Below, in pieces: positions 1 through 9,464 of a stretch of DNA of 64,000 bases. A program made the translations under genes and the position numbers. The notes under the pieces are model-generated. The model was not told the origin of the DNA. It saw only the letters and a program-made list of their open reading frames with translations, and did not search any database. Where the stretch lies: positions 237,810 through 301,809 of the forward strand of contig NZ_QHLL01000001.1 in NCBI RefSeq assembly GCF_006864535.1, in the 5' to 3' direction. Every line of letters starts with the position of its first letter. The stretch's first letter is position 1. Source of the DNA: Campylobacter sp. MIT 12-8780 (GTDB taxonomy: Bacteria > Campylobacterota > Campylobacteria > Campylobacterales > Campylobacteraceae).

Positions 1-23
1 TATAATGGCAAGTTCATAATAGT

Positions 24-497
24 TCATAAAAGCTCTTTACAAATACTTGAACTTACACACTCAAAACTCATAGTGCTAGGCTCATATACAAAGTCCACAA
101 AGCTTTTACTACTAAGATAAAAACGATAGGTTCGCTTTCCTGTTTTCATCCATGCTTTAGAATTTGAATAAATTGGACTTGCCAACACACTTTTTGTGCA
201 ACAATCGCCCCCATTACATGCCTTAATCTCACTTAAAGAGCAATAAAATAAAGTCTGCTTTTCATTCATTATACTTGCTTCATCAAGCACGGCTAAATTT
301 TGTGCTTGAGTGAAAATATCTTGATTTTTATGAAAAGCTAAAGCACTTTGTATAGTTGTAAAATCAGCCTTTAAACGCAATAAATTCGCATCTTGCTTGT
401 TAAGATGAAAATACGGCAAAGCAATACCCACAAGCAAGGCTAAGATAAGTATAACTAAAACAAGTTCAAGCAGGGAAAAAGCTTTTTTAAAAGCCAT
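24..497 (-). CDS. Type II/IV pseudopilin-like protein
   Basis: A 157-residue protein with a class III prepilin N-terminus. A short basic leader ends in KKA, followed by FSLLELVLV and about 20 hydrophobic residues (to about residue 28). This is the prepilin-peptidase substrate motif, with the family Glu at mature position 5; the residue before the cleavage site is Ala rather than the usual Gly. The C-terminal domain has several cysteines (near 86, 94, 99-100 and 147-153) that could form disulfides. The protein probably sits in the inner membrane and periplasm as part of a type II secretion or DNA-uptake pseudopilus, as Campylobacter Cts proteins do; that role is inferred. It is the last gene of a three-gene minus-strand set, starting just after the stop of its upstream neighbour. 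Confidence 0.75.
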   Translation of the reverse strand: MAFKKAFSLLELVLVILILALLVGIALPYFHLNKQDANLLRLKADFTTIQSALAFHKNQDIFTQAQNLAVLDEASIMNEKQTLFYCSLSEIKACNGGDCCTKSVLASPIYSNSKAWMKTGKRTYRFYLSSKSFVDFVYEPSTMSFECVSSSICKELL

Positions 498-502
498 AAA
501 TT

Positions 503-745
503 TTACTTTAGCGGTGTTTCGTTGATCGTTTTTAAAAGCTTATTAAGTTCTTTTTGCAACATATAATAATCATAACTTTTCTTCACAAAGGCATTAACGA
601 ATTGTTTGAGTTCTATTTTTTTTGTCCCATTTGAAACAAGATCAATATCGGTTTCAAGATAGTTTGCAAAATCCTCCCCGCAACGAACGGTAAAATCTTT
701 TGCTGAAACATTGACGATGACTTCTTTTATCCCATCACTTGCCAA
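503..745 (-). CDS. Small conserved-type protein, possibly ZapA-like
   Basis: An 80-residue acidic protein of unknown function, without signal peptide or membrane segment. The first half reads as beta-strand (IKEVIVNVSAKDF) and the second half as a helix ending in a Lys/Leu-rich stretch. The pattern of a short N-terminal strand with a Cys-Gly-Glu turn followed by a helix is loosely like the cell-division protein ZapA, but I see no diagnostic motif and treat that only as an idea. Its start overlaps the end of the upstream coiled-coil gene by 11 nt, so the two are probably translationally coupled. The pseudopilin gene follows directly. Confidence 0.6.
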   Translation of the reverse strand: MASDGIKEVIVNVSAKDFTVRCGEDFANYLETDIDLVSNGTKKIELKQFVNAFVKKSYDYYMLQKELNKLLKTINETPLK

Positions 746-965
746 GTACAGCCTCTATTTTCTTAGTAATATCTTCGCTGACTATGTTTTTGCTTTTTAG
801 CTCTTCTTCAAGTCTTAAAATTTCATTACTTTTAGCTTCATTTTGAGCTTTTACACTCACAAGTTCATTTCTTAAATTATCGCAGGTTTCTACGAGTTCG
901 TTATAACGCTCTAAAAGCTCATTAACCTTATCTGTAAGTGTGTTGATAATCTTATCATCATACAT
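735..965 (-). CDS. Small coiled-coil protein
   Basis: A 76-residue protein that is almost entirely heptad-patterned helix (residues about 5-62, rich in Leu, Glu, Asn and Lys), so a coiled coil is near certain. There is no signal peptide or membrane segment. The size and all-coil character resemble ZapB-type division proteins or small scaffold proteins, but no specific motif supports a name. It is the first gene of the minus-strand set that runs into the pseudopilin, and it is divergent from uvrB across about 100 bp that must hold both promoters. Confidence 0.6.
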   Translation of the reverse strand: MYDDKIINTLTDKVNELLERYNELVETCDNLRNELVSVKAQNEAKSNEILRLEEELKSKNIVSEDITKKIEAVLGK

Positions 966-1035
966 TGATTTTGCCTTTTTGAAAAATATTTTTCTAATTG
1001 TAGCAAAAAAGTTTTAAATTTTAAGCATTTTTTTG

Positions 1036-1041
1036 TAGAAT
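1036..1041 (+). promoter_or_regulatory. Putative -10 element of uvrB
   Basis: TAGAAT preceded by a T-rich stretch and TG (extended -10), 26 nt before the uvrB start. This fits the Campylobacter sigma-70 promoter, which has a clear -10 and little -35. An AAGGAAA ribosome binding site lies between. Confidence 0.5.
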
Positions 1042-1067
1042 TTGGCTTTTTAAAAGGAAAAAAGTCT

Positions 1068-3038
1068 ATGAAACTCACCAGCGAATTTAGCCCAAGCCCT
1101 GATCAAAAACAAGCCATTGAAGGTATAGTTAAAAGCATAAAAGCAGGCAATAAATACCAAACCTTACTCGGTGTTACAGGCAGTGGAAAGACTTTTACTA
1201 TGGCAAATGTGATTGAAAAACTAAACATGCCAACCTTGATTATGAGCCATAACAAAAGCTTGTGTGCCCAGCTTTATAGTGAATTTAAGGGCTTTTTTAA
1301 AGAAGATTTTGTGGAGTATTTTATCAGTTATTATGATTATTATCAGCCAGAAGCGTATATCCCACGCACTGATGTTTTCATAGAAAAAGATAGCTCAGTA
1401 AATGAGGACTTAGAAAGGTTGCGTTTAAGTGCTACAGCTTCACTTTTAAGCTATGAAAATGTGCTTTGTATAGCCAGCGTTTCAGCAAATTATGGTTTAG
1501 GCAATCCAAATGAGTATGTAGGCATGGTTTTAATCCTTGAAGAAGGTATGAAGTTTAGCCAAAAAGAGCTTTTAAAAAAGCTTGTGGATATGGGTTATAA
1601 AAGAAATGATGCCTTTTTTGATAGGGCTGATTTTAGAGTAAATGGCGATACTATAGATATTTATCCAGCTTATTTTGAAGATGAGGTGGTAAGGCTTGAG
1701 TTTTTTGGTGATGAGCTTGAAAGAATGTATCATGTCAATGTGCTTGAAAACAAAAAGGGTAAAGGGCTTAAAAAATTTATACTCTATCCAACAAGCCAGT
1801 TTAGCGTTGGTGAAGTAAGGCTAAAACAGGCTATTAAAGACATTAAAAAAGAACTTGCCTCCAGACTAGCTTTTTTTGAAAATGAAAATAAACTTGTGGA
1901 GTATCAACGTCTTAAACAAAGGGTTGAGTTTGACTTAGAAATGCTTGAAAGCACGGGCATGTGTAAGGGCATTGAAAATTATGCTTTGCATTTAACAGGC
2001 TTAAAGCCAGGAGATACGCCTTATACGCTCTTTGATTATCTTAATATAAATGATAGAAAATTCCTTGTTATCGTCGATGAAAGCCATGTGTCTTTGCCTC
2101 AGTTTAGAGGTATGTTTGCAGGCGATAGAAGCAGGAAGCAAACCTTAGTAGATTATGGTTTTCGCTTGCCCTCAGCCCTTGATAATCGCCCCTTAATGTT
2201 TGATGAGTTTATCAACAAAAATTGTCAATTTCTCTTTGTTTCAGCAACCCCAGCACCCCTTGAGCTAGAACTAAGCAAAAATCAAGTCTTTGAGCAAATC
2301 ATGCGTCCAACAGGCTTGCTTGATCCTTTAATAGAACTAAAAGATAGCGACAATCAAGTTGAAATTCTCTTTGATGAGGCAAAAAAGGTTATAGCTAGAA
2401 ATGAAAGAGTTTTAGTTACTGTGTTAACTAAAAAGCTAGCTGAAGAACTTAGCCGCTATTATATAGAGCTTGGTTTAAAGGTAAAATACATGCACTCTGA
2501 CATCGATGCTATCGAGCGAAACGAGATCATAAGAGGGCTTAGAACAGGGCTTTTTGACATACTCATAGGCATAAATTTGCTCCGTGAGGGACTTGATCTG
2601 CCTGAAGTTAGCCTTATTGCTATAATGGACGCTGATAAAGAAGGCTTTTTAAGAAGTACAACAAGCCTTATTCAAACCATGGGTAGAGCAGCTAGAAATG
2701 TCAATGGCAAGGTTTTACTCTTTTGCAAAAAAATCACAAAGTCCATGCAAGAAGCCATGGACATCACAAGCAAACGCAGAGCCTTACAAGAAGCTTATAA
2801 TAAAAAGCATAATATCACCCCAACTTCAGTCAAAAGAAACCTAGAAGATAGTCTTAAAAATGATCTTGATGAGGCTGAAATTTATCGCAAGGGCAAAAGC
2901 TTAGAAAAAATACCAGCAAGTGAAAGAGCAAAGCTTGCAAAAGAGCTAAGAAAGCAAATGTTAGAAGCTGCTAAAGCACTTGAGTTTGAAAAAGCAGCCG
3001 CTTTAAGAGATGAGATAGCCAAGATTCGCACTTTATAA
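1068..3038 (+). CDS. uvrB: Excinuclease ABC subunit B (UvrB)
   Basis: A 656-residue protein of the usual UvrB length. It carries Walker A GVTGSGKT (residues 35-42), the damage-insertion hairpin region rich in Tyr ([11 protein letters not shown], about 93-103), helicase motif II with DESH (about 338), motif VI with QTMGRAARN, and a C-terminal UVR domain (about 618-650) that contacts UvrC. In nucleotide excision repair, UvrB takes over from UvrA at the lesion, verifies the damage with its hairpin and recruits UvrC for incision. The ATG start has an AAGGAAA Shine-Dalgarno. It is convergent with the capsule-end genes, whose last stop is only 7 nt away. The sequence looks intact. Confidence 0.97.
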   Translation: MKLTSEFSPSPDQKQAIEGIVKSIKAGNKYQTLLGVTGSGKTFTMANVIEKLNMPTLIMSHNKSLCAQLYSEFKGFFKEDFVEYFISYYDYYQPEAYIPRTDVFIEKDSSVNEDLERLRLSATASLLSYENVLCIASVSANYGLGNPNEYVGMVLILEEGMKFSQKELLKKLVDMGYKRNDAFFDRADFRVNGDTIDIYPAYFEDEVVRLEFFGDELERMYHVNVLENKKGKGLKKFILYPTSQFSVGEVRLKQAIKDIKKELASRLAFFENENKLVEYQRLKQRVEFDLEMLESTGMCKGIENYALHLTGLKPGDTPYTLFDYLNINDRKFLVIVDESHVSLPQFRGMFAGDRSRKQTLVDYGFRLPSALDNRPLMFDEFINKNCQFLFVSATPAPLELELSKNQVFEQIMRPTGLLDPLIELKDSDNQVEILFDEAKKVIARNERVLVTVLTKKLAEELSRYYIELGLKVKYMHSDIDAIERNEIIRGLRTGLFDILIGINLLREGLDLPEVSLIAIMDADKEGFLRSTTSLIQTMGRAARNVNGKVLLFCKKITKSMQEAMDITSKRRALQEAYNKKHNITPTSVKRNLEDSLKNDLDEAEIYRKGKSLEKIPASERAKLAKELRKQMLEAAKALEFEKAAALRDEIAKIRTL

Positions 3039-3044
3039 ATTGCT

Positions 3045-3398
3045 TTAAATTTGCTTACCTATACTTTGCTTGTCAAGTCCTTTTTTAAGTATGAGATCGA
3101 TAATGGGCTGTTCTCTTTTATTAGCCCTCTTGCAATGATCTTTTTGAAAAAAATCAGTGATTTTTATCACCACCTTAGCCCAAGTTTTTTTTCTTTCTCG
3201 CCACGCATGCGAAGAGAGGCTTTCCCACGCATAGCCATTAAATAGTGTAGCATTGACAAAATGATCCATAGCGCGCACACCTTGACGCACCCTTGCTACA
3301 CTGATGAAAATTCCTACAAAAACGATAAAAATATACCCTATGATAAACAAAGGCACCACAGCACATAAAAGCAAGGTGCCAGCTAGCTTTTCTTTCAT
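3045..3398 (-). CDS. Small integral membrane protein at capsule-locus end
   Basis: A 117-residue protein with one long hydrophobic N-terminal segment (residues about 5-34), enough for one or two membrane passes, followed by a basic cytoplasmic-looking tail (HAWRERKKTWAK and onward). It overlaps the P450 gene by 4 nt and so belongs to the same transcript. Its place, directly after the P450 and kpsS/kpsC, matches the small membrane protein I recall as Cj1410c in C. jejuni. I know of no demonstrated function; a membrane partner of the P450 or of capsule export is conceivable but unsupported. Confidence 0.7.
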   Translation of the reverse strand: MKEKLAGTLLLCAVVPLFIIGYIFIVFVGIFISVARVRQGVRAMDHFVNATLFNGYAWESLSSHAWRERKKTWAKVVIKITDFFQKDHCKRANKREQPIIDLILKKGLDKQSIGKQI

Positions 3399-4780
3399 TC
3401 ACTCTTTCTTTTACTAAACTTGATATACATTCCATTTGCCGTGCGTATAGTAAGACGTCCAACGACATCTGGGATAAAATTTTCTTGTAATTCTAGCTTA
3501 TATTTGCTTAAAATATAACTAAGTATAATCATAGCTTCTTGCATAGCAAAGCCCTGCCCTATACACACCCTTTCTCCCATACCAAAAGGCATATAAGCGT
3601 CTTTATTTTCAAGCTTTTCAAATCTTGAAGGATCAAAATCATCTGGCTTGTGCCAAATTTTGCGGTGGCGATGTATGAGCCAGGGAGCGACAACCACACC
3701 TGAACCTTTTTTAACCTCTTTATCACGAATTTGCGTATCTTTTCTAGCACTTCTAGCAAAAAATCCAACCGGTGGATAAAGCCTTAATGCCTCTTTAAAG
3801 CAGTAATTAAGCCATTTAAGCTTTTTAATATGCTCGATTTTTGGCTCTTTTTCATCTTGTAGAATTTCTTTTAACTCCTTATAAGCTCTTTCTTGCTCAT
3901 CTTGATATAAAGAAAGCAGATATAAGGTCCAAGTTAAAGAACTTGCCGTGGTTTCATGTCCTGCTAAAAAGAGCATGGAAACTTGATCAAGGATTTCCTT
4001 AAAAGAAAAACGCTCATTTGTATCGCTATCAACAACCTTAAGCAAAGAAGCTAAAATATCATTTCTCTCTCCTGCTAAACCCTTGTTTTCTTCTTCATAG
4101 CGAGGCTTGATGATGTCGCTAAGCACCTTTCTTATCACTTCTCCAGCTTCTAAACGTTTTTTCTCACCAAGTAAATTTGAAAGCCATTTTGGAAAGCAAA
4201 ACATTTGTCTCATCGCTGTTCGCACGCTTTGTTCTTGAAAAGTCACAAAGGCATCAAGTATGATTTTACCTTTTTGCTCATCAAGTTTTTCGCTCATTAT
4301 AGTGCGGAAAATCACATCAGCTGTCACAAAGGTCATCTCCTCATCAACTTCGATAATGCCATCTGCTTGCTTGTCAAGCTGCTTTTCAAGGCGAGTGATT
4401 AAGTCCCTAGCTGCTGCACTCATAAGCTCAAAAACCTTATCTATCCTTGTCATCTCAAAGCTTGGACGCAAAAGCTCTCTTTGTTTTTTCCACACCTCAT
4501 CATTTGTGGTAAAAATGCTTTGTCCTAAAAGCGGCTCTAAAAGGCGGTGCAAAAGCTCACTTTTTGGGAATTCTTTGACCTCACTTACCATGATTTTTTT
4601 TACTTCTTGGGGATTATTCACCACAAAAAGATCAAAGCCAGGCATTTTTACCCTGCCTGTTTGCATACTATAACTTCTCTCATATAGTCCATCAAGCCAT
4701 GATCTGCGTTTGAGCAAAAAAGTCATTAAATTTGATGCCTTGTTTTTGTGGGGTTTTGGATAGAAAGGACATTGTGCCAT
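3395..4780 (-). CDS. Cytochrome P450
   Basis: A 461-residue P450 with all the hallmarks: the I-helix oxygen-binding motif AGHETT (about 275), the K-helix ExxR (EALR, about 335) and the heme-binding loop FGMGERVCIG with the thiolate ligand at about Cys406. The family inserts one oxygen atom into an organic substrate using electrons from a redox partner; no ferredoxin or reductase gene is adjacent. A P450 is rare in a host-associated microaerophile. The one known in C. jejuni (Cj1411c, as I recall) occupies the same position beside kpsS/kpsC, and its substrate is unknown to me. It overlaps the following small membrane-protein gene by 4 nt and starts 6 nt after the hydrolase-like gene. Confidence 0.95.
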   Translation of the reverse strand: MAQCPFYPKPHKNKASNLMTFLLKRRSWLDGLYERSYSMQTGRVKMPGFDLFVVNNPQEVKKIMVSEVKEFPKSELLHRLLEPLLGQSIFTTNDEVWKKQRELLRPSFEMTRIDKVFELMSAAARDLITRLEKQLDKQADGIIEVDEEMTFVTADVIFRTIMSEKLDEQKGKIILDAFVTFQEQSVRTAMRQMFCFPKWLSNLLGEKKRLEAGEVIRKVLSDIIKPRYEEENKGLAGERNDILASLLKVVDSDTNERFSFKEILDQVSMLFLAGHETTASSLTWTLYLLSLYQDEQERAYKELKEILQDEKEPKIEHIKKLKWLNYCFKEALRLYPPVGFFARSARKDTQIRDKEVKKGSGVVVAPWLIHRHRKIWHKPDDFDPSRFEKLENKDAYMPFGMGERVCIGQGFAMQEAMIILSYILSKYKLELQENFIPDVVGRLTIRTANGMYIKFSKRKSE

Positions 4781-4786
4781 AGTGTT

Positions 4787-5923
4787 TTACCTCGCTTTGA
4801 TTTTGTTTTCAAGCAAATTTTCATCAAGCACAAAAGCAAAAAAGTCATATTCGCCTTTGTGCTGGCTTGCTTCTAAATATAAAAAATGGGCTCTATACCA
4901 ATCACGTCTTATTTTAGCGTATTCTTCTTTGCTATAAAGCTTATAAAAATGTGTGGAAAGAAAAGAAGGCGCAATCTGCATATCCTCAACTCCGCTTGTT
5001 TTAAAAAAATCAACCTTATAAAAACATGCTCCATCAATCTTGGAAGTAAAATCAAACCAAATAAGCTTAAATTGAGCTAAAAAGGCAAGATTTTGTTTGT
5101 ATAAATTCTCATGTTTATGATAGCTCATCAAAGGCACGCATTCGCCCAAAGTAAGCACCTTAAGCTTATCAAAAGGGATATTTTCATCAAGGCTTTGCTT
5201 AATCAAGTCTGCAAGCACATTGATGATTAAAATCGTGCCTACACTATGTGCGCAAAGTATGAGTTCGTAATTTTCTTTTTGTGCGTTTGCTTTCAAGGTT
5301 TTAAAAACAATTTTAGCAAATTCAGCCGTTCTTGCGTCAATATCTTTAATCTCACCTCTAGCCCAACGAGAACAAAACGCACAGATTCGCGAGAGCCAAA
5401 ATGCCGCTGTTTTATTGCCTATCTTAAAAATAAGCTTGCTTGAAAAATATAGCACAAGCAAGGAAAATATCACAGCTACAATCTCATGACTTAAATTTGT
5501 TATAGGTTTAAAGCTCAAAAAGATCAAAGCAAAGATAAACAAATAACTAAAAAGCACATAAAAAAATGGATAAAATCCAGCTACTAAAGGGGCTTTGCAC
5601 GCCTTTGCAAAACGCACAAACAAGCCCGTAATCACATAAATTTTAAAAAAATCAAAAGCATCGGCAAGTATAGAAAAGATATTTTTATGCCAATTTGCCT
5701 TGACTATGTCATTCCATGCTAAAAAATGATAATAATTTTGCGAATTTTCACCTTGAATACTCCAAGAAGTGTGGAATTTACTTTCTTGTTTATTCTTAGA
5801 GAGTATGAATTTTTTTTGTGCCATTTTTTCATAAAAGGCTAAATTTTTTTTAAACATTAAATAATAATATCTAAAGCCTCTTGGATCATATCCTGCTATG
5901 TAGAAAATATCTCTTTTTTGCAT
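4787..5923 (-). CDS. Membrane protein with lipase/hydrolase-like motif
   Basis: A 378-residue protein with two or three hydrophobic segments in the middle (about residues 95-165) and an AHSVG motif (about 225). The latter resembles the nucleophile elbow GxSxG of alpha/beta hydrolases, with Ala replacing the first Gly. It starts with an unusual IAGYDPRGFRYYY sequence. It lies between kpsS and the P450, the position I recall for Cj1412c in C. jejuni. A membrane-bound esterase or lipase acting on a lipid or acylated precursor would fit the motif, but substrate and activity are unknown. It forms an operon with the P450 downstream. Confidence 0.7.
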   Translation of the reverse strand: MQKRDIFYIAGYDPRGFRYYYLMFKKNLAFYEKMAQKKFILSKNKQESKFHTSWSIQGENSQNYYHFLAWNDIVKANWHKNIFSILADAFDFFKIYVITGLFVRFAKACKAPLVAGFYPFFYVLFSYLFIFALIFLSFKPITNLSHEIVAVIFSLLVLYFSSKLIFKIGNKTAAFWLSRICAFCSRWARGEIKDIDARTAEFAKIVFKTLKANAQKENYELILCAHSVGTILIINVLADLIKQSLDENIPFDKLKVLTLGECVPLMSYHKHENLYKQNLAFLAQFKLIWFDFTSKIDGACFYKVDFFKTSGVEDMQIAPSFLSTHFYKLYSKEEYAKIRRDWYRAHFLYLEASQHKGEYDFFAFVLDENLLENKIKAR

Positions 5924-6028
5924 TATAGCTCTTTGTTTTTTTAAGAATTTAACTAAAATTAATTAATCAATTCCTAACATTTATAAGAGCAAAAAAGCCT
6001 AATTTATAGTGATCTTGCGAGTTTATTG

Positions 6029-7216
6029 TTAAAGATCTAAAAAAGAATTTTTGTAAAAATTGCCATTGATTTGATTGTTTTGTATGAGATAGCTTCTAAA
6101 ATTTGTATAGAGTTTATAATTTGGCTTAAACGCATGGGCTTCTTTCCAAAATATATCTAAAGGTTTTTGATAGCTCAAGCCCTCTATATCATAAAATGCC
6201 TTACCGCACACCTTAAGCGGGCAGTTATGATACAAGGCTGAAAGCCCTACGGTTGAATTCACCACCACACAACCCAAAGCATCGTTTAAAAGACTTGGTA
6301 AGTGAGCATCGTGTATATAAAACACTCTTCCTTCAAGCTTGTATTGCCTACAAAGCCTATCTATCAAAGCACCATAATGAGTATAACCCCTATCCATAGG
6401 ATGATGCTTAAATACAAGGCAGTGTTTATCTCTAGTATTTAAAGCAAAAGAACTTAGCGTTTGAATGATGAAATGCTCGACACTCCTGCCCTTATAATGC
6501 TTTAAAATTTGTGTATCATTAAATACCTGCAAAACAGCGACGAAATACTTCCCTTTGAGCTTTTTAAGCTCTTCATTCGTCTTTTTTTCACTCAATTTAT
6601 ACCAAAATTTCCTATAAAAAGCTCGTATCCAAGGGATAAGTTCAAGAGGACTTAAAGAACGATGATGTAAGCGGTTATTGTAAAATGGAGCCAGCAAAAA
6701 AGCAAAAAGCCAATACCAAAAAGCAAAAAATGCCATGCACTCAAAAGCACCCTCAAATTTCTTATTCGCAGCACTTACAGGAATTTCAAGATCAAGATAA
6801 AAATTCTTATCCCTAGGAAGCTGAGAATTTGCATTAACGCCGTTTTTCTCAAAAGTGATGAAATTTGGGCGAAGATAGCCTTCTTCAAAGATATAAACGC
6901 CTATTTTAAGGCTTTTAGCAGCCCTTATAGCTATGCTATGCAAAGGACGGCAGTCATTGTAAGTGATGATATAATCGATCTTGTGTTCTTTGCAAAAATT
7001 TTTAAAAAAGGTTTTGAAATTTTTAAGCTCGCCTTTATACTTATGAGCGTTAAAAGGATAAAAGAACTTATCTCCGCCGTTAAAATTAAGCTTAAATACC
7101 CTAGTGTCATTTTGTTTGAGTTTTTTTGCGAGCTTGCTGAAAAAAGGACCGATTGGACCTTGCAATAAAAGAACATTTTTACCAGCAAATTCTTTCATCT
7201 TTTGCTTAAAATTCAT
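6029..7216 (-). CDS. kpsS: Capsule beta-Kdo transferase KpsS
   Basis: A 395-residue protein of the KpsS family (capsule_synth). KpsS adds the first beta-linked Kdo to phosphatidylglycerol in the poly-Kdo linker that anchors group-2-type capsules at the inner membrane; this is known for the family, not tested here. Visible family features are an early LLLQGPIGPFF segment, the FKHHPMDRG motif (about 268) and VVNSTVGLSAL (about 318) near the C-terminal nucleotide-sugar-binding region. It lies downstream of kpsC on the same strand, separated by 188 bp with its own possible -10, and upstream of the hydrolase-like gene. Confidence 0.92.
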   Translation of the reverse strand: MNFKQKMKEFAGKNVLLLQGPIGPFFSKLAKKLKQNDTRVFKLNFNGGDKFFYPFNAHKYKGELKNFKTFFKNFCKEHKIDYIITYNDCRPLHSIAIRAAKSLKIGVYIFEEGYLRPNFITFEKNGVNANSQLPRDKNFYLDLEIPVSAANKKFEGAFECMAFFAFWYWLFAFLLAPFYNNRLHHRSLSPLELIPWIRAFYRKFWYKLSEKKTNEELKKLKGKYFVAVLQVFNDTQILKHYKGRSVEHFIIQTLSSFALNTRDKHCLVFKHHPMDRGYTHYGALIDRLCRQYKLEGRVFYIHDAHLPSLLNDALGCVVVNSTVGLSALYHNCPLKVCGKAFYDIEGLSYQKPLDIFWKEAHAFKPNYKLYTNFRSYLIQNNQINGNFYKNSFLDL

Positions 7217-7278
7217 AATGACTAATGTATCCTCGCCCTATATTTTTGAAATAAAATATTGATTTTTACAAAATTTTA

Positions 7279-7284
7279 ATTATA
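7279..7284 (-). promoter_or_regulatory. Putative -10 element of kpsS
   Basis: TATAAT on the minus strand, 62 nt before the kpsS start, within the AT-rich 188-bp kpsC-kpsS spacer. It suggests kpsS can be transcribed separately from kpsC. The evidence is weak because AT-rich spacers throw up this hexamer often. Confidence 0.35.
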
Positions 7285-7404
7285 ACAAAAAAATAAAAAT
7301 TTAACTTGAAATAAAGTCTAAAAAGCGACATTTTTTTAAATTTTCTTTATGCTCTATCTTGGCTTTAATGCAAGAATTTATTAAGGAGACTTTCCAAGTC
7401 AAAT

Positions 7405-9450
7405 TTAATTTTTTATGAAAAAGTATTCATACACTCGCCTTATCTTTCTTAGGCTAGTATTTCTTAAAGTCAGCAAAAACCTCAGCCATTTTTTAGAAAA
7501 ATACGCATTTTGAAGCTCAAGCAAACTCTTAAAGGCTGGCTCAAACTCGCAAAGTTCTTTATCTTTAGCATTGATATATCTTGGATATATAAGCAAAACT
7601 CCTGCGACAAGCTCTTCAAGGCTAAGCTTTCGCTTTCTACGAGCACAGACAAGTTTATCTATACTTAAGCCCCAGCCAGCATAAAAAGGAAGTCCATACA
7701 CCACCACTTTTTTAGCTCTTAAAATCGCCTCAAAACCAACGGTTGAAGTGATAGTATGCACCTCATCAACGCTATCTAAGCAAGAATGCAAACTCACATC
7801 ACTTACAATCTCATCACAATACTCAAGTATGATTTTTTCATCTTTTAGCCCTTTTCTGTTGCCACTTAGCACATCAGGGTGGGGTTTAAAGACTATATAA
7901 GCATCTTTGTTTTCAAGCCTTGCTTGCTTGATAAGCTCTTGAGTGCTTAAGTTAAAGCCACCAAGTAACATAGAAGCGTCATCTTCAACTTGAGCGGCGA
8001 TGAGGAGGATTTTTTGTCCTTCTTTGGCGTTAAATTTTATATTTTTATGAAAATCGTTGTTGTATTTTGAGAATTTGTGTTTAATGATCTTTGCGATGAT
8101 TTTTTGCGCTCTTTTAATATGACTTTGATCAAACTCATAATTTTGCAAGAGGTATTCTAAATCACTTTCCTTGCTTGGATCGATATAAAGCCCTTTGCTA
8201 TCAACCACTAAAGAAAAAGGGCGCGTCAAATCAGAACCCAAAGAAACCGAGCGGATAAAGCCATCTTCAACTCTAAAAATTCGCACCCTTTCGCCAAAAA
8301 CTTCTTTGATCTTTTCATCACTAAAACTTGCTCCCCACACAAAAAGCTTATCATTATCTTTAAAATTTATGGGCTTTTTAAGGGAATTTAAAAAAATGAG
8401 CTTGTTTTTTTTAGCCTTAAAAAAAGGCTTGATAAAAGGGCGTTTCCAAAGTGAAAAACCTAGGAAAAACAAAGTATTTGAATTTATTTGCTCGATCGTT
8501 TTATACTTGTAAAGCGAGTTTATCGTATCTAAAATATCGCTTTTTTCTTGTGAGTAGGGATTGAAATACTCGCTATAAAGTATATACGCTCCTGCAAAAA
8601 GCTCCTCAAGTGTAAGCTTTTTCTTGCGACGAGCGCAGACAAGTTTATCTGTAGTTAAACCCCAGCCCGCATAAAAGGGCAAGCCATAACACACGCACTC
8701 ACAACCACACAGCAAGGCTTCAAAGCCCATTTGAGAAGTCTTTGTATAAACCTTATCAAAATGCTTAAGCAAGGCTATGGGATTAAAATTTTCTTTAAGT
8801 AAAGTGCAGTTTGGGGGCAAATTATCAAAGTCAAAATCAGCTTTTTTCTTTTTACTCAACACATCTGGGTGAATTTTTATATAAATTTGAGCGTTTGGAT
8901 TTTCTTTTATAGCATCATTTATCATCTCTTGGGTGCTAAACTGCAAGGCTAAGCCGTATTTTAAGGACGCATCATTTGCACTTTGAGTGATGATTAAAAT
9001 GCGTTTTTGCTTTGTTTTTTTAAAAAAATCAGCTGGTAAATCAAGTGCGTTATTGTATTTGCTTAGTTCGTATTTTTTGATAAGCTGTATGGATTTTTGA
9101 GCGATTTTAAGCAAATTTTCATCTTGTTTAAAATCATATTCATTGAGTATGTTTTCAAGCCTTGAAGGCGAGGTAGCATCATAATAAATTCCCACATCAT
9201 CACGCACCAGACTAAAACTAGGCGAATGCTCAAGCCCTAAACCAACAGAGCGTAAAAAACCATCTTCTAAAAGCTCAAATTTAGCCTTATATCTTTGAGC
9301 TTGTTTTAGCGCCCAAAGTCCAGAATTCTTACGCCCCCAACCATAAAATACACTTGCTTTATCAACCTTAACACCTAGTATAAAAGGCTTAAGATTTAAA
9401 AAAGACTTGACATTGTTTATAAGGCGTTTGGAGTTTGCGTATCGTTTCAT
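7405..9450 (-). CDS. kpsC: Capsule beta-Kdo transferase KpsC (two-domain)
   Basis: A 681-residue protein with two homologous halves, each ending in a near-identical motif (VYGLPFYAGWGL then DKLVCARRK, at about residues 253 and 585). This is the tandem architecture of KpsC, whose two catalytic modules alternate beta-linkages to extend the Kdo linker on which capsule is built. An upstream in-frame ATG at 9540 would place the N-terminus inside the tRNA-Ser gene, so I take the ATG at 9450 as the true start. The next gene downstream is kpsS. In C. jejuni the capsule sugar genes lie next to kpsC; here tRNA-Ser and housekeeping genes do. Confidence 0.93.
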   Translation of the reverse strand: MKRYANSKRLINNVKSFLNLKPFILGVKVDKASVFYGWGRKNSGLWALKQAQRYKAKFELLEDGFLRSVGLGLEHSPSFSLVRDDVGIYYDATSPSRLENILNEYDFKQDENLLKIAQKSIQLIKKYELSKYNNALDLPADFFKKTKQKRILIITQSANDASLKYGLALQFSTQEMINDAIKENPNAQIYIKIHPDVLSKKKKADFDFDNLPPNCTLLKENFNPIALLKHFDKVYTKTSQMGFEALLCGCECVCYGLPFYAGWGLTTDKLVCARRKKKLTLEELFAGAYILYSEYFNPYSQEKSDILDTINSLYKYKTIEQINSNTLFFLGFSLWKRPFIKPFFKAKKNKLIFLNSLKKPINFKDNDKLFVWGASFSDEKIKEVFGERVRIFRVEDGFIRSVSLGSDLTRPFSLVVDSKGLYIDPSKESDLEYLLQNYEFDQSHIKRAQKIIAKIIKHKFSKYNNDFHKNIKFNAKEGQKILLIAAQVEDDASMLLGGFNLSTQELIKQARLENKDAYIVFKPHPDVLSGNRKGLKDEKIILEYCDEIVSDVSLHSCLDSVDEVHTITSTVGFEAILRAKKVVVYGLPFYAGWGLSIDKLVCARRKRKLSLEELVAGVLLIYPRYINAKDKELCEFEPAFKSLLELQNAYFSKKWLRFLLTLRNTSLRKIRRVYEYFFIKN

Positions 9451-9464
9451 AAGAGCCTTGAAGG

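Noticed and set aside
7380..7500. Short plus-strand frame with AAGGAG upstream near the kpsC 3' end
   Set aside because: It encodes about 30 residues, mostly antisense to kpsC, with no independent support.
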